Below are positions 1-10,863 of a DNA stretch of 64,000 bases, in pieces. Both the position numbers and the translations under genes were made by a program. The notes below the pieces were generated by a model, which saw only the letters and a list, made by a program, of their open reading frames with translations, searched no databases and was not told the DNA's origin. The DNA is taken from contig MU394053.1 in assembly GCA_022578605.1 (NCBI GenBank), positions 764,229 through 828,228 of the forward strand. Reading direction: 5' to 3'. The stretch's first letter is position 1, and the number at the start of each line of letters is the position of its first letter. Source of the stretch: Camillea tinctor (Eukaryota; Ascomycota; Sordariomycetes; Xylariales; Xylariaceae).

Positions 1-39
1 ATACCCCCCGCGGGTTTGTGGCCTAATCCAATCGTGCCC

Positions 40-73
<34 letters not shown>

Positions 74-1790
74 AAAAAAAATACTCAGTGTGCACAATTG
101 TATCATGTATGATATTACGAGATAGCTTCACTGCAGATCTCGTGGCTTTTGTTGTAGTCAGATCCATATAGAAAGATGATTACACATAATAATTGACCAT
201 ACGTTGCTAGGGATTTTGGGATATCATGATTTATAATAACCTAGGCTACATAGATACTATTGTTATTGTCGTTGTTGATTCTTGTGTCCATCAAACTTCA
301 CATGCATTTCTTACAATTAGGGGTTCACCAATAAGATACTACAGATACATAATTCGATAAGAATAATAAAAATATGCTCTACCCGAGGCACATCCAGATG
401 ATCAATTACACTTCCTCCTACATATGCAACTAAGTAGCTCAAGAAAAGCTTAATCTTTCTTTTATGAGGTAATAGATGAGCTAATAGAAAGATACCAATA
501 GCGCTCATAGGAATCGAACCTACACTTACTATTAAACTCGCCAAGTGTAATTGTTGACTGACGGCTTTCGGAGCAGAGATTAAGCCCGTCGCTAGTCTTA
601 CAAAATGTTGGTAGGTGCTTGAGATACATATCTATGATAACATAGAACTAAACCATAATTTCGTTGTATGTCCATACCTCGGTATATTTCTCAAACGTGC
701 CCTCCAACTGTTTCCTGCACAACCACCTCAGACATGCATACAGAAAAAGTAAAGGAGGGCACGCGACACCCAACCAATTTCGAGGTCCGCGGGAGGAACC
801 TAAGCTGTGGACCCTGCCAATCGTGTGGATTATGGGCGGGGTTTTATTAAGTTGCCGGTGTGATCCCCAGTTGTGCAGAACAAGTCAGTGGTGAGGTCAG
901 CAGAGACATAACAAATGACAATTGTCATGAATGGTTTCACCATGGGGACAATGTGTAAGTTGATGTTGATAGGAGGTGCTGGTAGCAGAGAGCAACGAAT
1001 GGGCAATGCTCCCCGGTTCCTCAAAACATTAGGTAACCTAGGTAAATTTCCTAATGTAGGTACACGCCTACGAATAGTGTAGCTATAAAATGGAAGTGGA
1101 CATCGGTCCCCGAAGTTGTTTCTACATTGGTTGTACAGTACGGAGTACCTATAGAAGATGGAGTAAGGTATGGAGTAATAAGCTATGCAGCTTGTGCTTG
1201 CATGGAGTACTACTACTGTACTACATGTACATAAGGTTATTGCCACAAAAATATCAGATGCCGAGAAAGAGCTTATTTTTTTGTCGGGTAAAATGTATTA
1301 TTGTTCGAGAAACATAAGGGGGAAAGGAAAGAAGAACTGATCTTATCGCATTAGCAACCTTATATCGAACCAATCCAATCTAACCTAGTGCAATCCCAAA
1401 CCTAATCCAATCTGCAAGCAGCAAGCAGCAACCTTGAATCTCATCACATTTTTGACCTACATAGTAGGTAGGTATCCACCTCAAGGTACCACGGTGCGTC
1501 TGCATTGACATCACCAAAAAACCTTCCCACCCTATATGGTCTTGTCTTACTCAACCTTGTCCCTCACCAACTTCTCCATTCAACTAACATTAAAATATTA
1601 CCTGTGTCCATGATAATCCAATAACATACAATTCTTTTCTCTAAACAATAATCAAACTAGTGTTTTTTTTCTCTCTCTCTTCTTTTATTTCTTTTTCTTT
1701 AAGAATTTGATTACTATTCTCTCTATTAGCATTAGACAGAATAAGGCCTAAAGGATATGTCCATGGGTATAATTCAATACTTAATTCATC
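1..1790. other. AT-rich left flank, no supported gene
   Basis: No gene with family identity was found. The stretch opens with a 31-nt C run (41-71). A 75-codon open frame on the minus strand (317-544) would encode two hydrophobic segments, but it lacks an ATG at its 5' end and resembles no family I know. It may be an exon or a decayed membrane-protein gene. Positions 568-598 form a stem of about 8 bp with one bulge. The last ~200 nt are pyrimidine-rich and are probably the leader of the Mg2+ transporter gene. Confidence 0.5.
41..71. repeat. poly-C homopolymer (31 nt)
   Basis: An uninterrupted run of C, followed by an A run. Homopolymers of this length are error-prone in assemblies, so the exact length is unreliable. 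Confidence 0.9.
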
Positions 1791-1834
1791 ATGGCCACCA
1801 GCAACCCTTATTCCACCCTCGATCCATCTCGTAA
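1757..1834 (+). promoter_or_regulatory. uORF overlapping the Mg2+ transporter start
   Basis: An ATG at 1757, with a second in-frame ATG at 1763, opens a 25-codon frame ending at TAA 1832-1834. It is out of frame with the transporter ATG at 1791 and overlaps it by 44 nt. If it lies in the mRNA, ribosomes that start here bypass the main start, so it could damp translation. The transcription start is unknown. Confidence 0.45.
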
Positions 1835-4502
1835 TAAACCCGGTGGGCCCTCGTCGTCTCCCAACCCTCCCGCTTCGGGGTCGAATAATAATCAGACGCC
1901 TAAGAAGAAACATCGTGCTGGTAGAAAGCACAAACACTCGAGGCGGAAGTCATTTGCTGCTGTTCCCGAACCTGTCACGAGCGAAGATCACACTTCGGCG
2001 AGAGACGGTTTCTACATCCATGGGGGGAATCTGAGCAATACCAGCATCGATAGTGGAACCTTGCTGCTAGACCATAGGTATGACCGACCTGAGTCCCAAC
2101 TCAGAGTCTTATACACTGCGCTATAACATCCCTCTAACCGCCCTACAGGGAGCACCAGTACCCACGTCCGAGACGGTCCTCCGTCGTCACGACATCTTTT
2201 CAGATGCCTCAGCTTAGCACGAGTCGCATACGAACGCCGCTAGAGAGCCGCGAGGGCGATGACGAGAATACTAACGAGGATGCTCCTCTGCTGTCGAGCT
2301 CGAGCAGGTTAGATGCTGGCTCGTCGTGGGGGTACGGTTCGAACGATACGAGACGACAGCGCGAACGATCTCGAAGTCGCCCCGGCTCCAGTAGGTCCGC
2401 TAGGAAACAACGCCAGACCGCCCCAACCCCGAGCGAGAGATACAATGTCAATTACCCGCCTTCGATGCCCGGCACCCCTACCTTGGGGCCCTCGGATAGG
2501 ATGGAGATGAGCTTCGGGGATGCGATGATGAGGGACGAGCTGGTGCAGAACACGTCTCGCCACAACAGTATGGTTGAGGCAGATCTGGATCCTCTTTTCG
2601 AGGACGCGCAGAAGCCATTTGAAAGAAGGCATACCATTGCGTTGCAGGCCGAAGAAGATGTGTGTTTTCCTCAGGAGGGAATGTCGGAGCTGGCCGATGA
2701 TGAGCTGCAGCAAGCTCGGGATAAGGATAGCCATACAAGTCGAGCCCGCCGGCGGAGGCGGGCTAAGTGGCCAGACTTGGCGATACTTGAGGAGTGGTCA
2801 CGGCTAGAGAAGGAGGGTCGGAGCGATGAGGGGCGCATGAAGAAGATTACCGAGCCCCAGCTGGTAAATGGTCGCTTGCGCCCTGTTCATAAAGGATGGT
2901 TTCGGAGCGAGGAAGATGCGCCCTACCGGTTCACCTATTTTAACGAGGAGTTCCAAAGCACTATCCATAGCCAGACCATTTCGGAGCTTGCCCAAACCGA
3001 TACGAGCTTCAAGGAACTTTTCCTACCAGATCCACCGTTGCTGTCTGACTCATCTGATGATGAGGAGGACAACGAACCACTCGTGCAAATCTCCAATTCA
3101 GCCAGGAACGGTGTCCCTTCCTCTAGGGACCCGACTCGACAGTCCTCGCTGGCACAAACGAACCTGGGCTTAGATCCCCAGCGCGAAATCTCACTTTCAC
3201 CAACGCAGATACCCCCTGCTCGTTCTGCTGCGCCCACGAGAGATAACTCGGGCCAGGGGACACCATCCGGCACAAAGTCCCCTTTTCCAGGCGGGAAATC
3301 GCCTGCTCTGGAGCCCCAGAAGAAGCCTCTGCGTTACGGCGAGCGCCCCGTATGGTGGCTGGATGTGCTCAGCCCTACTGAAGCAGAAATGAAGGTTCTC
3401 TCTAAGGCCTTTGGCATACATCCTCTGACTGCTGAGGATATCATGCTCCAAGAACAGCGCGAGAAGGTTGAGCTCTTCCGACACTACTATTTTGTGAACT
3501 ACCGGTCGTTCGATCAGGATGCCGACTCCGAGAACCATCTTGAACCGGTCAATATGTATGTCGTAGTGTTCCGGGAGGGTGTTATCTCGTTCCACTTCAG
3601 TCTCACGCCGCACCCGGCCAACGTGCGGCGTCGGGTACGGCAACTGAAGGACTTCATGTTGCTCAGCTCGGACTGGATCAGCTATGCGATCATCGACGAC
3701 ATTACCGACGTGTACCTACCCCTCATACAGACGATCGAGGATGAGGTAGACGACATCGACGATAGGATCCTACAGCTACACTCCTCTTCGGTACCGGCGT
3801 CTTCATCATCTTCAGTGCTAAAGGATCAGAACGAGAAGCGTACCGGTGGCTCCTCCCCGGACACGAACGCCGAGTCGGACGGGGACATGCTGCGCCGGGT
3901 GGGCGATTGCCGGAAGAAAGTCATGAGCCTCTACCGCCTGCTCGGTAACAAGGCCGACGTCATCAAGGGGTTCGCTAAGCGATGCAATGAACGCTGGGAG
4001 GTGGCGCCGCGCTCCGAGATCGGTCTGTACCTCGGCGATATCCAGGATCATATCGTGACCATGACTGCGAACCTGAGTCACTATGAAATGTAGGTTTCCC
4101 TTATAACCTTCCTTTTAAATCCCCCGTATTACCCCCTCCCCTCCCCCCCCTTTGTTTTTTTTTCGTAAACCAAAGATATAACTATTCCCCCCCCCTCTTT
4201 TTACTAATCACTCAACTGTTCATAGGATTCTGGCACGCTGTCATGCCAACTATATCGCGCAGATCAACATACGGATGAACGAGCGGCAGGAGCAGACGGC
4301 GGACGTGCTAGGCAAACTGACGGTGCTAGGGACCATCGTGCTGCCCATGAACATCATAACAGGCCTCTGGGGCATGAACGTGTGGGTGCCCGGTCAGGAG
4401 TACGAGGGCAGCCTGACATGGTTCTTCGCCATCACAGCGGGCCTGATAGCGTTTGGTCTGGTGTGCTTCCTCATCGCCAAGAGGGTGTATGGGATTGTTT
4501 AG
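1791..4502 (+). CDS. CorA-family Mg2+ transporter (Alr1/Mnr2 type)
   Basis: Predicted 834-aa protein of the CorA superfamily, which moves Mg2+ across the plasma or vacuolar membrane. Exons are 1791-2077, 2149-4089 and 4226-4502. The introns (71 and 136 nt) have GT-AG ends and the exon lengths sum to 835 codons. The first ~350 residues are low-complexity, rich in Ser, Arg and acidic residues, as in fungal Alr1/Mnr2 proteins. The cytosolic CorA domain starts near the WWLDVLSPTEAEM stretch. The last exon encodes TM1, ending in the family signature GMN (residues 792-794, in GLWGMN), a short acidic loop, and TM2 followed by a basic end. A Ser-rich insert interrupts the helical domain. The ATG at 1791 has a good context (ATGG). 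Family assignment is firm. Plasma-membrane (Alr1) versus vacuolar (Mnr2) role cannot be decided from sequence. Confidence 0.93.
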
Positions 4503-6071
4503 TTGGAGGAAGAAAGGATGAGGCTGAAAAAATAGTCTTCCTCGTTGCTTGTCCCCCTTTTGGTTGCTTTTTTTAAAAAGTTGTTACATTTTTTTTTTGA
4601 ATTGGTTGGTCAGGCAGGTGCATCATGTTTCAATGTATCAAGCATGGCGTTGAGTATAGAGAGGATGGTTTGGAAGGTTGAAGAAGTAGTGGGGGTCCAT
4701 TGTTGGCATTGTCGTCAACGGCGTCTTCCCCCCCCCCTCTCTCTTTCTTTTTCTTTCTTCTCTTTTTGGGGAATTTTTTATCTATTCATGTTCGTCATTT
4801 TATCAAGTTCGATGTATATACCTAAACATCATACATATTGTTTACTCCCACCCTTCCTCTCCTTTTTCTTTTCCTTTTTCTTCTAGTATTATGGTTAGTT
4901 GGTTCATTGGGTTGTGCAGCATTGGAGAGGAAGGAGGGTTGTTTCTCAAGCTTAACGCTTTGGACACCAGATCGGGCATTAGATACAAAAACTGATTCAT
5001 ATCGGAGCATCATATATATCAAAAGTAACAAAAATATTGGAGAGAAGGGGGAAAAGGTAGGAAAGAGGCATTTGAGGAGGAATGGGAGAAATAGTTATTA
5101 AAACATTGGGGAAAGGCGGAAAAAGAAGGAGAAGCTTGGGTTGAATGGATGAGGAGGGAAAGGAGGCGATGAGAGAGGAGGATGGGTGGGTGGTTCTTGT
5201 TGAAAAGGATGTAAGTCATACAACATGGTGGAACGGAGCATACATAGTAGGATAGGATATTACATAGGAACAAATTGCAAAGTCCTCATAATGACTTAAG
5301 TTCTAATAGGCATTCTTTTCTGCGTTATGTCTGAAGAACTGTATATCTCTTAGGTTGGCTTTGATATCAGATCAGAATTTCACTTACACCCCTTAATAAT
5401 GCTGCTACACCAATTTCTGAATACCCCTTGATAAGTGCATGTATTTGAAGTGGCGATACCTCCATTGGACTGACTAATGTGGCGCTCGAAGAATCTAGAT
5501 GTGGCTTACGTAGCAAACTGAGTAGAAGTGATTGGCCAGTCTCGAATTATTTCCGAGCAGCTAAGGCAGGTTAGGTGACTTTACAGGTAGTACCTAGACT
5601 AGCAGAGGGAGCTTAGCTACTATGTAGGTACAGTACTAAACAATTCAACAATACTTTGATCCACTTCAGCCTTTTTATTCCCTTTCAACATCGACAACGA
5701 CAACGACAGAGGATTCCGCCTGTTTGTCAACATCAGCCTCTGATTAATCTGATTATCGCGAACGATAAAAAAAATAAGAATTATCGATTTCGATCCGTTC
5801 GCTTAATAGTTAAACGAGAGAGACAGAAAAAAAGGACTTGATCATTATCTTCATCGAACGCGACATCTCGGTTTAATCATCACCGTCTCGTCTATAACTC
5901 CAACTTCTAGTCTCTATCTGACTGAAGTTCGTCGCACGATCTACTTTCTACCTGCTTGCCTCTCACACTCTCACCCTCATCCTCTTCACCAACCGAACGA
6001 TCGACCGATTAACCAAACCACCTCTTCCCTACTACTATTACCACCACCACCACCACTAAACCTCCAACAAA
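4503..6071. other. intergenic: 3' end of transporter, leader of U2AF gene
   Basis: T-rich and CT-rich runs (4570-4890) follow the transporter stop. No gene was recognised between 4900 and 5640. The 400 nt before 6072 are pyrimidine-rich, with CAC-type short repeats just ahead of the ATG, which is typical of a fungal 5' leader. Confidence 0.5.
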
Positions 6072-6701
6072 ATGGCCAACTTCCTAGCCTCCATCTTCGG
6101 CACCGAGCAGGACAAGGTCAACTGCTCATTCTACTACAAGATCGGCGCGTGTCGGCACGGCGACCGCTGCAGCCGGAAGCACGTGAAGCCCTCGTACTCG
6201 CAGACCATCCTGCTGCCGAGCATGTACCAGAACCCGGCGCACGACCCGAAGAGCCGGCTGACGGCAGAGCAGTGCATGAACCACTTCGACGCGTTCTACG
6301 AAGATCTATGGTGCGAGCTGTGCCGGTACGGGGAGCTGGAGGAGCTGGTGGTGTGCGACAACACCAACGACCACCTCATCGGCAACGTGTACGCGCGCTT
6401 CAAGTACGAGGACTCGGCGCAGCGCGCCTGCGACGAGCTCAACTCGCGCTGGTACGCCGGGCGCCCCATCTACTGCGAGCTCTCGCCCGTGACCGACTTC
6501 CGCGAGGCCTGCTGCCGGCTGAACTCGGGCGAGGGCTGCGTCAGAGGCGGGTTCTGCAACTTCATCCACCGCAAGAACCCCACCCCCGACCTCGAGAACG
6601 AGCTCACCCTCGCCACCAAGAAGTGGCTCAAGATGCGCGGCCGCGACGAGAAGAGCGTCTCCCGGAGTCCGAGCCCGGAGCCCACGCGCCGGAGGTATTG
6701 A
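6072..6701 (+). CDS. U2AF35: U2AF small subunit (U2AF35/U2AF23), splicing factor
   Basis: Intronless 209-aa protein. In the family it pairs with the large U2AF subunit and reads the AG at the 3' splice site. Order: zinc finger 1 with C18, C27, C33, H37 (CX8CX5CX3H), then an atypical RRM (U2AF-homology motif) at about 66-140, then zinc finger 2 with C148, C156, C162, H166 (CX7CX5CX3H), and a short basic, Ser-rich tail (SRSPSPEP). The serine after C33, which matches the human S34 mutation site, is retained. Length is close to S. pombe U2AF23 and lacks the long metazoan RS tail. The ATG context (AACAAAATGG) is strong. The GC-rich third codon positions stand out from the flanks. Confidence 0.97.
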   Translation: MANFLASIFGTEQDKVNCSFYYKIGACRHGDRCSRKHVKPSYSQTILLPSMYQNPAHDPKSRLTAEQCMNHFDAFYEDLWCELCRYGELEELVVCDNTNDHLIGNVYARFKYEDSAQRACDELNSRWYAGRPIYCELSPVTDFREACCRLNSGEGCVRGGFCNFIHRKNPTPDLENELTLATKKWLKMRGRDEKSVSRSPSPEPTRRRY

Positions 6702-6901
6702 GAGAAGTAGGGAGGAAGGAAGGAAGAGAGGGGGGGGATGAGAGGACCTAGGTGATCCTAGGGGGAAAAAAAACAACGATGGGGGCGTGGCCTTTGTGTA
6801 TAGTATGAGAAAGGGAGGGAGGATGGGGGATGATTTTGTGACGGGAAAATTACAGATGGGGGAAGTCCACGAGAATTATGATGAAATACTTATTTTATAT
6901 C

Positions 6902-6907
6902 AATAAA
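6902..6907 (+). terminator. poly(A) signal AATAAA of the U2AF gene
   Basis: A canonical AATAAA about 200 nt after the stop codon, inside an AT-rich stretch. This is a plausible cleavage/polyadenylation signal; no transcript data are available. Confidence 0.45.
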
Positions 6908-6937
6908 GGGAATGGGTCTGCGTAGCTATCTAACCTA

Positions 6938-6966
6938 CTTACCTACTTACCTACCTACCTACCTAC
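6938..6966. repeat. (CCTA)n tract
   Basis: Imperfect then perfect tandem ACCT/ACTT units. This is the most regular copy of a TACCTAGGTA-like theme scattered through the intergenic DNA of the window. Confidence 0.8.
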
Positions 6967-9005
6967 AAATTGCAGTGGTTAGGGGATACCTACCAACCTC
7001 CTGGGGTCATCGATACGATAGGGAGTAAGTACGCCGTCGCATCTAGCACAAGGGGGAGTCTTGAGACCTGAAAAGGGGGAGTGGAATAAAATAAAGGGGA
7101 GCTAAATGATGGGCAGAGGTATTGATATAAAGTGGTCGAGCCAGTACTTATGTTCTCTGCTACTACTACGAAAAAGCCGGCAGAGGGGTCAAAGAATCGA
7201 TTAAATTGAAAAAAAAAGAGAAAAAAAAAAAGAGAAAACGATTTAATCCTAAGCTGGGAAGAATGATAGTCAGCAGCGGCCGAAAGAGGGAAGGAATCGA
7301 TAGATTCAACCCTCTCTAGCTAGCTCTTCTTCCCCATCCTGTAGGGGAGGGGAGGGAAGAGAGAAAAGGGGGATGGTGACCCAAGATATAAATGCTAAAA
7401 AAAAAATGAATTTCCCCGTCCCTCTTATCTTATTTTACAACCCGCGCTTATTTTTTTTTTTCTTAGATGGCGTTGTAATAACGTATGATTATTATTTTGT
7501 TTGGGATTTAATCAAGGGGGGCATAAGTGGAATACCTAATACAGAAATGAGAGAAAGGGGGGATATGGGAATCGCGAGAGAGTAGAAGAGGAAATTTACT
7601 AGAATGATTGAAGAAATAGGGGGTCCCGGGTAAAGTAGGATAGTAAAGGGGGAATGGATATGTGAGAGGAAAAAGAAAAGAAAAAAAGAAGAGGAAGAAA
7701 GCGATTTTTTTCTATATTTTTTCTTTTATATTTCTTGGGATTTGCTTACCTGGGTTATTTTGTTAGGACGAGGCGATAGTGATGAGTTGAAGTTATATTA
7801 CATATCTCAGGAGGGGAGCAATATGTGAAGTCAATTCAGTTGATAAAGCGTAGAATTGATAGTGAGGAGGTAGTAGTATGGGACCGTATAATAGAAGAAT
7901 AATGACAATTAAAACACATGGTTTATATATATTATACAATATGAGTGTATGCATGTGTGATCTATAAGTTGGATTTATAATAAATAAGTATTTCTCTTCC
8001 TTTTTCTTTTCCTTCCCCTTTCCAATCCCCCTATCTCCTCCTCGTGTCCCCATCGTGTCTTATACCCTTCGCTCTCCCTCCTTTACCCCTTTCCAACTAC
8101 CAACCCCCCCAAAACACCGATAAAATCACACCAAACAGACATTACCATAAGCCATATTCCGTAAATTATAAAAAGGGAAAAGAAAAAGAATTACCGAATA
8201 GTAAATCAAGAAGGAAAATAACTAAGAGGAAGAAGGAAAAAGCTATTATGCATCTCTAATAAGAAGTCTTGATTCTTGTTTCTAATGCATTGTGTAATAT
8301 CTGCATACCCCAAACCCTCCCCTCTCCTCCCCTCAACTGAATAATTAGTATCTAACCTGGGTAACTCTCATGTTTATTCTCTATCCTCCCTCTCCGCCAA
8401 CCCAATCTAACTAACCACTCTCATCCCCCCCATGCCTGAAGGTAAACCCGAAAACCGAAATGTCATATGTGTATGCATGCGCTTCTTCAAAGGCTAAGCC
8501 GGGGTAGGTAGGTTGGAGAGGTGAGCCAAAACGAAAAACCCTCACCCCAACCAGAGTTTTTAGAAGCCTTAAACGTCATCGACGAGGCCTAGTCAAGGTA
8601 AATGCAAGCAAGTAAGTGAGTAAGTAATAAGACAAGAGAAGTAAGATGCTGTTATCCAGAGCTCAAAGAACCCAGAAACATCTCTTCCATTCCCTTAACC
8701 CCCTTTAAGAGAAAGACAGAGAGAGAGAGAGATCAAATCCGCATTTCCCCCTTTACATTATTGCTGCTGATCGAATCACCCACCTTTCAACTCAACAAAC
8801 AGGCCACAACCACAAAACCAAGAAAACAATTGCGGATAAAACAGACCCAGGGGAGGCTCGAATTTAGGTAGGTAGATTAAGTACTTAAGTAGGTGATAAT
8901 CTTCCTCTGTCCTTCCCCTGTTTGCAAGCCAACCACTGGCTGTTTCCTCTTCTTTCTTTTTTTTATTGAAGCCGCGACGTAAAAAATTCGCAAACGGGTG
9001 GCGTT

Positions 9006-10863
9006 TTATCCTTGTGGATGGTGTGCTCTAGATGGCGACGACGGTAGGTCCTTCTTTATATCGCCCGTGAAGTCTATTAGGGGGCCGTCCGGTTTGTGTC
9101 CTGTGGCTTGCAACATCGCATTGATATCGTCAGCGTGCTTGCTACTCCTTGGTGATGAGAATGTCGGCTCATCGTTCTGGCCAAAGTCGATTAGGTCTCC
9201 TACGTTGTCACTGGAAGCTGGTTTGCCTGCCGTCCTGGGGTTCCCTGCCGACGCACTAGGGGGTACGATATCCCATTCGCTCATGGTTTGACCCTTTAGT
9301 ATGGGATATATTGCCTTGATCTGCTCCTCTTGCGTTTCCGGAGTTGATCCATCGCTAAAATAAAGCTCAGGTTAGACTGTCCAAAGTGTCCTTTTTCTCC
9401 CTCTTGGATTAAAACTCACATATGCGCATTGATGATCCATTCTAGATTATCCATGCCTTCCTCGTTGCCGTCGATTTCGGGTTTGACTGCTCTGAATAAC
9501 CGTGGATGCCAGTCTACATCATTGGCGTCTCTACTTGCCGCCTCCTCCCGCTGCCGTTCTTCGATCTTGGTCTTCTCGTCCGTTGCCAGCACGTGATTCT
9601 TTTCTTTTATGGCTCGCGCCGTGTTCTGCCATAACCGTTGTGACTCTCGCTCATCTTGCTCTTCTATAGGTCGGACGCGTGGTCTGGAGGGTTTCGCCCT
9701 TGCTCCATTGAAAAACATTTCCTTCTTGCCGGTCTAGAATCGCATTAGTTAGCCGTTTTGCACCATGAACAATAGTAGTTGTGGGACTTGCTCTAAGATC
9801 CTTGATATGCATTTCTTCGCTCCAGAAGCCGGATATTTCGAATAGCGCTTCCCCGGTCTTGTCATTCCTTATTATTCCCCCAATAGCATTGTATGTGCCG
9901 CTAACCCATCCTTTGGTTTTGAAGTCGATATCCGCGGTAAGCCCCAGCTCCGGACACCGCACTACACTGTGATCGCCTAGTTCGTATTTCATGTTTCCAA
10001 ACAATATGCCTCGCGCATACATATTAGGCTGGGTTAACCAACTATGAAAAAGCAAGGGGGGGTTCGGCATGGTTAGTCTTAGGTTCTGCCTCGAAGAAAG
10101 GGGTTACCAGTCTGCCCACTCACTATCGTTCTCCCTTCTTGCGATCCTTTCCCCTATTCATCAGGCTAAGTACTGCGATGCCTTCCATCATACTAGCGGC
10201 CGAGTTACCTAAAAACTTGCTTCTGGGCTTGAGGGTACCGTCTATCCGTATATGGTGGTGAGGAGCCATGTAGAAGTAGCTGGACTTGGGCGGGTGGTGG
10301 GAGGTCTGTTCGGAAATATAGTAGGCCTGGGTGTTGTCGGGCAAGTCCCAGTAGCAGGTGAATACCTCGCCGAGGATGGGGTTGAGAGGCTTCTTGACAC
10401 CTCTGTTGGTTTTTATGGGTTAGCAGAGAAGATATATATTTATAGGGGTATAACGTACGGTGGTCGGATATGCCAGCCGCTGAGGTAGAACTTAACGACA
10501 GAGACGAAGCGTTCGACAGGGTCTTCGATATCAGGGATTCCCAGCAGCATCTCGGGATGGCACATAAAACTACATAGTTATACCATGTTAACATCCACCC
10601 GCAAAACTATCGGCTTGAGCTGTCATACTTTGTAATGCGCTCCAGCATGCTTCGCGGCTCGAGGATGAAGGTTGGTAGGGTTACCCGGCTGAGGTCGGCT
10701 CCAGGTCTTAGTTGAGAGATGATGTGTGTAAGCACTGGATAAAAGGGGGAAGAGAGTTATAAGTTAATACGGAGAACACAGGGGAGAACAGGGCATGGTA
10801 TGAAGACGAACCACTGCCCTGATCGGGTTCGATAACGGAGGTATCATCTTCGACATTATCCAT
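9006..10863 (-). CDS. oxysterol-binding-related protein (ORP/OSH)
   Basis: A seven-exon gene for a predicted 486-aa lipid-transfer protein of the OSBP-related family, which exchanges sterols or phosphatidylserine for PI4P at membrane contact sites. Exons, in order of transcription: 10812-10863, 10629-10734, 10459-10569, 10124-10402, 9792-10041, 9420-9733, 9006-9354 (487 codons with stop). The lid/core start ([18 protein letters not shown]), the [10 protein letters not shown] segment and the fingerprint EQTSHHPP (residues 121-128) are plain. [11 protein letters not shown] and the coiled-coil-like segment ending in WHPRLF close the fold. It has no PH domain or ankyrin repeats, so it is the short type. 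A C-terminal tail of ~110 residues carries two LIDF motifs. Intron 5 (9734-9791) needs a GC-AG splice. The ATG at 10863 is chosen because it opens the conserved [16 protein letters not shown] region; an upstream exon is possible because an AG acceptor sits at 10890. Subfamily is uncertain. Confidence 0.92.
9734..9791 (-). other. GC-AG intron in the ORP gene
   Basis: The exon ends AGA and the intron begins GCAAGT, a perfect U1 match apart from the C. It ends CTAACTAATGCGATTCTAG, with a clear branch site. Splicing joins IKDLR to [10 protein letters not shown] in frame. No GT donor in the area keeps the frame with a normal intron size. Confidence 0.8.

Larger units (their letters stand above)
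6702..9005. other. convergent intergenic region, no gene seen
   Basis: Lies between two convergent genes. It holds a TACC/TACCT repeat at 6938-6966, many A/G-rich runs (7200-7720) and short purine or pyrimidine tracts. Open frames here are short, of biased composition, and match no family. No RNA gene is visible. Confidence 0.5.

Noticed and set aside
507..523. tRNA-like T-arm (minus strand GTAGGTTCGATTCCTAT)
   Set aside because: The stem-loop fits a T-arm and B box, but no matching acceptor stem, D-arm or anticodon arm is found at the right distance. It also lies inside a hydrophobic open frame.
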